Source: Cenococcum geophilum 1.58
Taxonomy: Eukaryota > Ascomycota > Dothideomycetes > Gloniales > Gloniaceae
Assembly (NCBI GenBank): GCA_001692895.1
Contig: KV748232.1
Coordinates: forward strand, 248,001-312,000
Reading direction: 5' to 3'
Length of the DNA: 64,000 bases
Position 1 is the first letter of the stretch. Every line of letters starts with the position of its first letter. The position numbers were made by a program, and so were the translations under genes. Positions 37,694 through 47,163 of this stretch are shown here, in pieces. Below the pieces are notes generated by a model. It was not told where the DNA came from, did no database searches, and worked only from the letters and a program-made list of their open reading frames with translations.

Positions 37694-38586
37694 AGCCTCC
37701 TACCTAATAACTTATTTTATAGGCGCGTTAGTTACTAAATAGCTATAGTAAAGTTATATATTATATTAGGGCAATATCTTATATAGTATAGAAAGCGACT
37801 TTAAAGTCTAGGTCCTCTATATTTAACGTCCTATTAAATATATTAAAGTATAGCTCCTAAATAAGGTGGTCTAGCTCTATAACAAAAAACCCTACTAGTA
37901 TAACTACCCCTTAAATATAGCTAAGTTGCGAATTTTTTATAACTATATTTAATAATACTCGCTATTATTTTTTAACGCGATTATACTAACGGTGCTTAAT
38001 TATAACCCCCCTACTATCTGTATTGTCTACTCTAACTTAGGTAAATAGGAATTATATAAAGCTCTAACCCTCTTATTTTAAGGTATTAACTATAGCTTAT
38101 AACTTCCTTATATGCCTTTACTATTATATACTTTAGTTAAATAAGGGAAGTTTAGGCTTACTAATATTAGGTTAGCTATTATTATCTATTTAGTTATTAC
38201 TATTAGAGGAATCCTTAAATATATTAATAAAGTATTCTAGTAGATAGGCTAGAAAGGCGAAATAGAGGATTTTAAGTGTTCTATTTAGATAGATACCTAT
38301 TAAGGGAATAATTAGGCTCTATTATAGATATAATATATAAAATAAGAGATAAGCTTTTAAATAGAGGTATTAGTAAGCTAAGTAGCGCTATTTTAGGGGG
38401 CGATATATAATGTTAAAGGTAATAGAACTGTCTTTTACTAGTAAGGCTATATAGCCCTTATAAAAGGCGCCTATAATCTCTTAGACCCTTAAAGAGGAAT
38501 CTATCTTAGTACTCTATAATTGGCTACTAAAGCTAGTATAAGCGCTAACGCCCATAGCGTATATTAGGCTATAGCGCCGGTTACTA
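37694..38586. other. RIP-degraded DNA between chromovirus and Copia B
   Basis: No frame, repeat or RNA gene recognised. The last ~25 bases before the Copia element (38566-38586) belong to a tandem-repeat unit whose second copy lies just beyond the element near 44130-44150. Confidence 0.6.
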
Positions 38587-38591
38587 ATTAG

Positions 38592-38837
38592 TGTTGGCTA
38601 TGGAGGTAGCCTTACTACAGAGGTGAGACGGGTGCTGTTCGACATCAGTATCAGCCAGTATTAGTCTAAGTTTTAACTTGTATCATCACTCTCTAGGGAC
38701 CCCTGTAGGAGGTCAATTTTATTATATATATTAGGGCTCCTAGAGCTACCTTAAATAAAACAGATCACTTATACAATTCTATGTCTCTACCTACCAGCCA
38801 GCTTAAGTCATTTGTCGTAATACCTACCTAGTTGAAA
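38592..38837 (+). repeat. 5' LTR of Copia B
   Basis: TGTTGGCTATGGAGGTAGCC ... CCTAGTTGAAA, 246 bp. The end is fixed by the target duplication after the 3' copy. Confidence 0.93.
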
Positions 38838-41800
38838 GTTATAAGCCTGGTAACCTTCTGAGCACCAGGGAGATCTCAGTGGCCAGACGACTACCACTAA
38901 GCCTCTTTAAGCATAGTTCGTCACGAAATATCGCGTGCTTTTCGCGTAAGCGCGTCTCTTTACGCAACCTTAAAACAAAAGCTAATATGGCAACCAAGGA
39001 CTTTATAAACCCTCTTTTACTAACCTAAAAAGACTGGCCTATATAGTTTCAATTTATCCGCCAAGAAGCAAGTTTTGTGAAGATCTGGGACTATATCGAC
39101 CTAAATAAGACGGAGAACGAAATTAAAGAAAACACTAAGCTAGCCATACCTTTAATAGCAGCAGCTCCTATAGCACCTATAACAGCTCCTACAGCTTCTA
39201 TAGCACCAGTAGCAGCTCCTGCAGCACTAGCAGCAGCTTCTGTAACACCAGTAGCAGCTTCTGCAACTTTAGCAGCAACTCTAGCGTCTACTGGAATAGC
39301 TACACCTGGGTTATTAAGTCAATAAGGATAACAAACTCCGCAATCTCTAGAGATATAGAGAATGCTCTTTAAGCTCTATAAGCTCTAACGATAGGACTAT
39401 ATAAAACGGGAAGAGAAGCTCTATACCTTTATAGTACTATTGTATACCACTATAGGCACCAACTTCTCGGGATATCTTAAAAACCTTACTATACTATATT
39501 CGATTTTAAGGCAGCTAAAAAAGGTAGCAAAGCCGTTATAAGCTACGTTGCAGCAAATAGTATTAGACGATCTTAAGAAACGGAAACAAGGGCCTAAACG
39601 CCAGACTCTAGAATTATGGCTTTAGCTTTATATCACCACTATATAGAACAGCAAAGAGCTAGAGGAAGGGTTAATAGAGGTAATAGAAGGCAGCGTTATA
39701 TAAGCCTTTGTCTAGGACTATAAGGAGATCTATCCAGCTCTATATTATGCCTTTATCCAGAAGGTAGTAAAGAGGTTAAAGAAGCTCAAAATATTGATAA
39801 TAATTAAGGAATTTAACCTCCTCTACAAGCATCCGAATACGGGACGTAACGCCCATACTATACTCTTAGGACAGCTATCTGCAGATCCTATAACATCTAC
39901 TACCCTAGTACCTTCTTAATTACCTAAGGCAAAGTGCTTTGCTTGTGGTTTACCCCATAAGTTAAAGAACTATAAGTAACTGTTTTAGTCTCTTTAAGGT
40001 CCAAACTTTATACTAAATAACGGTTGTTTAAGGAAGTGTTAAGAATGGCTTAAGGTCCCAATAAATAAGCAGTATTACAATAAAAGGCTTAAGCAAATTA
40101 AGCAGGAAGGTCCTAGGTTAAGGACATCTCCGTTAGCTTCGTCTACTACTAAAAGAATTAAGGATCTGGACAGGCCCTGAGCTATAGCGGCTGCTGTAAC
40201 AACATCCTACTTATTGTCATTATCGCAGGAACATCCGAATCTGTCATTAATTAATGCCTGGGGGTATAACACTATAGCAGACACCCACTTCTGCAACGAT
40301 ATCAGATACTTCCGTAATTTTAAGCCAAGCATATCTATAGCAATAGCTGGAGATTCTGGGGCAGAAATCCATAGATATAGTAATATTAACTTAGCAATTA
40401 AGGTGGGCCAACAATGCCTAACTCGGTATCTGATATTAAGGAACGTAGCGTACGCTCCGTATTTTTATACCAATTTAATATCCGTAGCAAAGCTCCGTAA
40501 GGTTGGAGTAATTATTAACTAATTTATAAACCATCTGCGCTATAAAGATGACGGAAGCCTATTTACTAACCTTATAGAATACGGAGGTCTCTACCTCATT
40601 AAAGCTATTACTACCTTACCACCTACTCCTACCGCCTACGCTACATCCACTAGATTCTTTAAGACCTTAATATATAACAAAGTATAGCATTAACGCTTAC
40701 TACACTATAATATAGAGTTAGTAGATTATCTGCCGACTGCGGCAAATAGGGTTAAAGTGGTTAAGACGGACAGAGGAAGAACTCCGTATGGTATACCACT
40801 TTGTAAACTATGTATTCTTAGAAAGATAAACTAGTAGATATCTTGTAGAGTATTAGTAAAGGGAACCTACCCTTTTAAACGTATTCACTTTAATATTATT
40901 ATAAAAGAAGACGGGTTTAATAAAGACACGTGTATAGCTTATTTTTAGTATAACTATACAAAGTACCATTATGCTTTTCCTATTAAGAACCACAAGTAAG
41001 AGACACTGCTCCCACTCTTTAAATCAATAATAGCATTTGCGAAGAAATTTAATGCTTAAGGTATCCGCATTTAGTATATAGATAAGGAGTAAGGGGTAGG
41101 CGCTAGAGTAAAGAACCTCATCTAGCTTAACGGAGGTGTTATTAAGTAATCGATGCTATATACCCTAGCTTAAAATAGACCTATAGAGAGGTTAGGGAGA
41201 GCTATTTCCAAATAAGCAAGGACTGCTGTTATTAAAGCAAAGTTACCCGTAGATCTATAGCCCGAGTTTATGCTCCTTACAGTGTTCCTACTTAATTAAA
41301 CTCCCATTAAGTCCATTAACTAAAAGACCCTATTTAAGATGCTATATAAACGAAAGCCATAGCTAGCAGGGCTTCGTGTAGCCGGATCTTTAACCTATAT
41401 ACTTATTAAACACGGCATTCCTAGGAAAGTAAAGTTTAAGCTATAAGCCTAAATAGGTTATCTCGTTAGTATAAAAGCGTTAAATATCTATAGGATATGG
41501 ATACCAACTACCAACCGCATTATCCGATCTTGTGATGTATGAATTAATAAGTTAAAGAGATATTAATCTCCCAAAACACTAGAACACCTTATTATCTCGT
41601 AGGCTTAAAAGGACCGTTTTTAGCAAGTCCAGGACCTATTAGATAATCTTTAAGATAGCAGTAAGGACTAGATAGAGAACTTTAACGAAGAACTGGATAT
41701 AAGACTGCCGCATTTAGCAAATATTAACGTTACTCCTACGTTAAAAAGCATTCAGATCTTAACAGAAGAACTCTGTTAGCTACCTACCCCAGAGCTAACT

Positions 41801-43838
41801 CCAGAACCGTCTATACCATCAGCGTCTTCGGCGCCTCAGCAATTACTATCTATAGTAGCATCTACGCCACAGACACCATTTACTACTTAGTTATCTTCTA
41901 AAGTCACCGAACTACCGTTTATAGACCCTATACCTTATTCCAAACCTCAGATAACAGCAGGCTTATTGTTAGGGGATAAGAGACGTTCTAGCCGTAAAAA
42001 GCGGCCTACGGCAAAGAAGAAAGATATGTTAAATCAGGATTTATAACGACAAGCCTTTGCGGTTTAAATTGATAACGGTAATAATGAGCTTATTAATCCA
42101 GATATAACACCATTGGCTTACGCTTTCTACACTGCTGCTATAAAGACGTACGGATATTAAGACAACTTTCTACCACCACTAAGGTCTTAGAAAGAGATGC
42201 TTAATTATAAGTACGCTACAGAGTTTAAAGTAGCTGCTTATACCGAGACAAAGGCCTTAATAGGAAAACACACCTGGGACGAGGTACGACTAGTTAAGAA
42301 GGTTCATCGACTTCCTACTATATAGGTCTTTACGTACAAGGAAGATTTGGACGGCTTTGTTATAAGATTTAAAGCTCGTCTAGTCGTCCGTAGAGACCTC
42401 TAAGTAGTCTTATAAGAGGAGGTTAAAGCTATAACGGCAGCCTATCAAACCTTCCGTCTACTTTGCGCTCTAATCGCTGGCTTCGACCTAGACGTCATAC
42501 AGATTGACGCCGTAAACGCCTTCGTTAATGCCTTAGTTGACGATAAGGTCTACCTTATTCCCCCTAAGGGTATAGACCTACCGCCTGGATTCTCTCTCCG
42601 TTTAAGAAAGGCAATATACGGACTACGTAAATCTTCTAAATTATAGTTTTTAGAAATGTCTGCTGCTCTGCGAAGTATAGGTTTAAAAGCTGTACTAGAC
42701 GAGCTATGTCTCTACGTACACCCTACTAAACCTATCTTTATGTTCTTTTATATTGATGATATCCTAATTATAGGACACCCAAGCTGTTATTAGCAGATAT
42801 AGAACATCCTACAGTACCTATAAGATCGATTCGAGATACGCTAAATACCTCAATTTACGTTATTCCTAAATACTTATATCGTGCGAGATCGACAAAAGGG
42901 AAAGCTCTAGCTCTGTCTAGATTAGTATCTTGAGAAGCTAGTCTTAATATACCATTTAGAATATCTAAAGCTATTAGCTATACTACTATCGGGCCAGGAA
43001 TTGACACCGTATGAGGGAGAAGCTACGCCGAATTAGATGAAAGGATATTAACGCCGTGTAGGTTCTGTAATATATCCGGCATCTACTATATAACCAGACG
43101 TCGCCTTTTTAGTTAGTAGGCTGGCTAAGTTCTTATAAAATCCGTCGCCAGCTTATCTAGCGGAGATTAACCAACTGCTTACCTATCTCTATAATACCAG
43201 ATACCTCGCTCTCGAGTTCTCTACTATTACGCCGTATGAGATAAACTAGGTTCTGAAAGCTGCTTCTAATGCCAGCTTTGCTAACGATGCTCCAACACGT
43301 CGGAGCTTATAGGGTTTCTTAATAAGCTTATTTAATAGGCCTATAGTATGGCAGGCAACTAGATAAAAGGCAGTTACTAAGTCTACTACGGAGGCAGAAC
43401 TCCTAGCTCTCTTATACGTCGGTGGGAAGGTCGAGCATATAGTGCGGATATTTAAAGCCATTAGATTCGATTCAGAACAGGACGTTATTATTAATTGTGA
43501 TAATTAGCAGTCAGTACGGATCGTGACGAAAGAGACTCCTACGGTATCTACAAAACTCCGACACGTAGATATCCATTAATTCTGGCTTCGCCAAGAGGTA
43601 CAAAACGAAAGCTTCGTCGTATAATGGGTACTAACAAGCGAGATGGCTGCAGATGGACTAACTAAAGCTCTCTTAAAGCAAAATCATCAAAAATTCGTCG
43701 AAGTAGTAGGGCTCCGCGATATCAGACATCTGGTCAATTGACGCTCGGATAACAGCAAAGCTTACCACCAGCTCGTCTATCCCGACTGCCTAATCCGGTA
43801 ATCCAGCTCTGACGCTCTGCGCCAGATCTGCGGGGGTG

Positions 43839-44084
43839 TGTTGGCCATGGAGGTAGCCTTACTACAGAGGTGAGACGGGTGCTGTTCGACATTAGTATCA
43901 GCCGGTATCAGTCTAAGTTTCGACTTGTATCATCACTCTCTAGGGACCCCTGTAGGAGGTCAATTTTCTTATGTATATTAGGGCTCCTAGAGCCACCTTG
44001 AATAAAACAGATCACTTGTACAATTCTGTGTCTCTACCTACCAGCCAGCTTAAGTCATTTGTCGTGATACCTACCTGGCTGAAA
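43839..44084 (+). repeat. 3' LTR of Copia B
   Basis: TGTTGGCCATGGAGGTAGCC ... CCTGGCTGAAA, 246 bp, followed by ATTAG. A GCGGGGGTG tract precedes it. Confidence 0.93.
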
Positions 44085-44610
44085 ATTAGCTTAGGAGTTT
44101 ATAGGAGTCACAGGGGTTATAGAGGTGTAGCGGTGCCAGCCACTAATTGGCTCAGGAGTTTGCAGGAGGTGAGGTGGATTTTCTCTCCGAGGGACTGAGT
44201 TAACTGAGATAACACGTTCCCACGTTCCCACGTTCCGCACCTGCAACACGTGACTCGTCATGTGACTTGGTTACCCTTCGTTCCATGGCTCGACTAGTTC
44301 CAGCGCCTCTATCACTGGTTAGTCCGTTCATCGTACTACTGCCGATATAAGGTCCGTAGCAAAAGGTATAACTTTATAGCTGCTATGATACACTTAATAG
44401 ACCAATTAAATAGAAAAGCTACTAGAATTTGATAAAGCTGCCATTAAGGGATTCGTTTCGGCATAAAAGGCAAATGTAAGTGTATCAAGCGTGGCAGGCA
44501 TACGATTTGTACGGTGAACTCACCAAAAGTCGATGTTGTGTGCGCGTGGCTCGCTTAATTTCATTTTCGCAACACTTTTGCAAGATATTTCGGTGATGAC
44601 TGTAAGAAAA
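44085..44610. other. non-RIPed flank: split tandem repeat and MITE-like core
   Basis: 44085-44107 and 44149-44174 are two copies of a unit containing TTGGCTCAGGAGTTTGCAGG, and the left copy is RIP-like. The preceding part of the left unit lies on the other side of Copia B (38566-38591), so the Copia element landed inside a ~63-bp tandem pair. An ACGTTCCC unit is repeated three times (44212-44234). 44548-44574 holds GGCTCGCTTAATTTCATTTT and CGCAACA, also found inverted inside the 419-578 MITE. No gene. Confidence 0.6.
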
Positions 44611-44918
44611 CCTTACCACCAACCGCCTACCATCAATACATTCATTCGGTTACCCCAACATTCTAGGGAGGGCTTCGCCCTCCCACATATTTTATGGCAT
44701 TCCACATGAGGAGTGACGATCTGTTTCCTGATTAGAAGCCTGGTCGACACTAAGAACCTCCGACCTCACAGCTGCACAGCGATCTAACATCTAGATGCAG
44801 TCTTGATTAACCAAAGAGTCAACCGAACGATTAATGGCAGCAGGTCGTCACCGTCCAATCAGACATCCTCGACCTGCAGTTAAGGATACATTACCGCAGG
44901 GAGGCAGGCGAACAAGCA

Positions 44919-44991
44919 CTAGGCCTGATCAGGAAATCAGTACACGGCCAGAAGATCGTCAGAAGCACCGTCAATCGACAATTTAGAGTCT
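44919..44991 (+). repeat. internal direct repeat, copy 1
   Basis: Starts ACTAGGCCTGATCAGGAAAT and continues AATCAGTACACGG..GATCGTC.GAAGCA, matching 45438-45512 with 519-bp spacing. Confidence 0.75.
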
Positions 44992-45437
44992 CCCCCTCTG
45001 ACTGCCCCCCTTGACCGATCGATTGCCGCTCGTCTCGACGTCTCAACGCCCACGGATTAATTTGCCAGAACGATCTTCCCTACAGACACAGTATTACACG
45101 GGCTTTACACGGAGTCTGCAGATACGGAGCATACGGATGTAGAGCCTCGATCGATCGTACGTCTACACGGAAGTCTTGATCAATTGTCTACGGATGCAGA
45201 GCCTCGATTGTGCGTGCAGCAGAAGACACCTCGAATCAAGCCAGAGCCTTATCAAATCTTGATCAATCAGATGCTGTCTCTGCATTCAAATCAGGACAAT
45301 CAGAGCCTTTGATCGGGCCGACTTTCTACCTTAATCGAACGACCGAACGACCGGCTGCAGCACGTCGTTGCCGACATCTTCGACCGCCAGTGGAAGATAC
45401 CATACATCAGCGCAGGCAGGCACGCACGCACACAGGT

Positions 45438-45512
45438 ACTAGGCCTATATAGGAAATCAGTATACGGTCGATGGATCGTCGGAAGCATCGCCAGTCGACG
45501 TTTTAGAGCCAC
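45438..45512 (+). repeat. internal direct repeat, copy 2
   Basis: Starts ACTAGGCCTATATAGGAAAT and is about 80% identical to copy 1. The surroundings share the CAGAGCC(T)TGATCG word. Confidence 0.75.
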
Positions 45513-46099
45513 CCTTGTTCGATTAATCGATCGCTTGACGCCCACAGATGCGAGCTTTATACGATGCAAAGCCACGGATGCAGAGCCTTGATCGAGAGCC
45601 GTGTACGATGCTGACCGACGCTAAGCTAGATACAGAGTCTTGATCCATTAAACGACCAACTGAACGATGAAATTAAGCCTGAGCCTCTGCTATCTTGATT
45701 GACTGCCCTGCCGCCGCAACTGCTGCCGCTATTCCGTCCGACTATTTTGTCCCTGCTGTCTCGACCCACTGTTCCGTCTCTACTGTTTTACTTTACTGCG
45801 CCGGATGCTGTGCCGTTCTATTCTGTTATTCCGACCGATCTACTCTGGACTTGATGCTGTTTCGGCTGTTCTACCGTTGCTATTTTGGACCGACCGTTCC
45901 GTTCTGCTGTCTTAACCTACCGTTCTGCTGCCGCTGCTGCAGCCGCTGTCTCGATTGTTCTGCCGCTGCTGTTTCGTCTGACCGCTACTGACCGTTCTGC
46001 TGCTACCGAGAGTTCTGCTTCTACCGAGTGTTCTGCCATAGAGTGTTTTACCGCTGATTGTTCTGTTTTGTTTTACCTGCTACATTTCACTCCGCTAAC

Positions 46100-46184
46100 C
46101 GCCCGCTTTTATTACTATTATTACTATCGTTACTGTTACTGCTGTTACTGCTACTGCTGTTACTGCTACTGCTATTATTTCTAG
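46100..46184 (+). repeat. pyrimidine-rich trinucleotide microsatellite
   Basis: A run of TAC, TGT, TGC and TAT triplets (ATTACTATTATTACTATCGT and onward, to TGCTATTATTTC). It makes spurious open frames of Y, C and L. Confidence 0.8.
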
Positions 46185-46439
46185 TTTACTGCTGTCCTAG
46201 TTAGTGGGATGATCGGATCCTAGCCATGGATAACAGAAGGATATCGTGGAATAGTTCTGTAGGAGGGCTGTAAAATTACGCTTTCGGCCAGTGACGCTAG
46301 TGGGTGTAGTACGCACCCCTTCCCTTTCGTGTATTTATAGAGCCTTCGGCTCTACCTCTTACCTTCTCGCCAACCACCTGTCACCAATACATTCATTTGG
46401 TTACCCCTACATTCTAGGGAGGGTTTCGCCCTCCCACAA

Positions 46440-47163
46440 CAGTAGAGTTTCTAGGGCTAGAACCAGAGCTAGAACTAGCTGCTAGTTCGTCCCTGTCTTT
46501 GTTGTTCTCTTCTATATAGGCCTTCTTAATTGCGTGGTTTTCTTTGAATTTTCGGATTCTTAATCCATAGCTGTTACAAAGCTTTTCAAATCTAATTCTA
46601 GCAGGAGGAATAGAAGCCTCAATCTCTCTAGCTTAGTTAAGAGATCCTCTAATTTTGGTGTGATTTTGGGTGGTTCGCTTGGGTAGCTGGCCCGTTTGGG
46701 TGGCTAAGACGTTATAGGAAGTCATAAAGACGTTATAGGAAGTCACAAACTACAAGCGCCATCAAACTCCTACCGCATTACCTGTGAAGACTATTCATCC
46801 CAAATAACACAGGTCATCCGTCACCGCCAAATCTCCCAGCTTCCCCGTCTTTAGATCCCTTTTCTAGACCACAACCGTCGAGCTTATACGGCCTTCGCGA
46901 CGAAACCCTAGTCTCTACCGCCCAGGCCACCGTACGTTACAGCTTCTTGCTACCCTGGGTCCTACCTCATTCATATTCACCGCACCGAACCATCGCCAGG
47001 CTACAGATAGCCTACGACCCCGCCCAAGTTGCCAGCTCTGCTAACAGACCACTTCCCAGATCCTATTTTCAATCTTCGTGCTGCAACCTTTCTCAATACT
47101 ATCCCAACCACACCAAACCCCACATACCCGGCCACCCTAGGCCTTCACACCTTATCAGAACAG
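46440..47163. other. upstream region of the nuclease-like gene, with a coding fragment on the minus strand
   Basis: On the minus strand from about 46650 to 46440 there is a protein-like frame (EIEASIPPARIRFEKLCNSY, GLRIRKFKENHAIKKAY, then a Ser-rich tail) that runs straight into the 77-bp repeat at 46438. I do not recognise it, and an in-frame TAG lies at its upstream end. AAGACGTTATAGGAAGTCA is duplicated in tandem with a 21-bp period (46706-46746). GGGTGG words recur at 46668-46704. The promoter of the downstream gene should lie within 46750-47163, but no TATA box is evident. Confidence 0.45.

Larger units (their letters stand above)
38592..44084 (+). mobile_element. Ty1/Copia LTR retrotransposon, family B, full length, lightly RIPed
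   Basis: 5493 bp bounded by 246-bp LTRs and a perfect ATTAG duplication (38587-38591 and 44085-44089). The plus strand carries a gag start MATKDFINP at 38987, an Ala/Pro/Thr-rich stretch (39146-39325), a CCHC-type knuckle CFACGLPHKLKN (39935), a Copia protease block (GDSGAEIHRYSN, 40370, and LISVAKLRK), integrase (about 40680-41600), reverse transcriptase (42280-42800, QIDAVNAFVNA and YIDDILI) and RNase H (43290-43700, TKSTTEAELLAL and HVDIHH). A G-rich tract precedes the 3' LTR. The two LTRs differ at roughly 15 of 246 sites, almost all transitions concentrated in the left copy, so RIP and not age explains most of the divergence. It is the youngest-looking LTR element here but is still broken at a moderate number of places. 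Confidence 0.95.
44611..46438. mobile_element. 1.8 kb non-RIPed block bounded by 77-bp hairpin-bearing direct repeats
   Basis: The ends, 44611-44687 and 46361-46438, are direct repeats (about 80% or more identical by eye). Both contain TACATTC.TT.GGTTACCCC and a strong hairpin GGGAGGG(C/T)TTCGCCCTCCC, and both end CCCTCCCACA. Read on the minus strand they start TGTGGGAGGG, and the right copy is followed by TATAAATACA and further promoter-like DNA, which could be an LTR beginning with TG. No target duplication or polypurine tract confirms this. The interior is repetitive (519-bp-spaced duplicate, CAGAGCC.TGATCG words, a trinucleotide pyrimidine run) and has no convincing protein. It is most likely a non-autonomous element or tandem-array remnant of unknown class. 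Confidence 0.4.

Noticed and set aside
38583-38606. Shared ACTAATTAGTGTTGG at Copia B and at the 5' LTR junctions of family A as evidence of common ancestry of the sites
   Set aside because: In Copia B the left half is target DNA (its ATTAG duplication), in family A it is element-internal primer-side sequence, so the match is most likely coincidence in AT-rich DNA.
44660-44690. GGGAGGGCTTCGCCCTCCC hairpin as a bacterial terminator or a Helitron 3' end
   Set aside because: The context is fungal, no T-run follows, and the CTAG lies directly against the stem on the wrong side for a Helitron; no TC 5' end was found.
45210-46184. Several overlapping open frames of 80-99 codons
   Set aside because: They come from direct repeats and a pyrimidine-rich triplet run, giving low-complexity Cys/Leu/Tyr products in several frames at once.
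47029-47163. TTG at 47029 as the start of the nuclease-like gene
   Set aside because: Fungal genes start at ATG. The first in-frame ATG is 47164. The upstream open part may be 5' UTR or part of an unseen exon.
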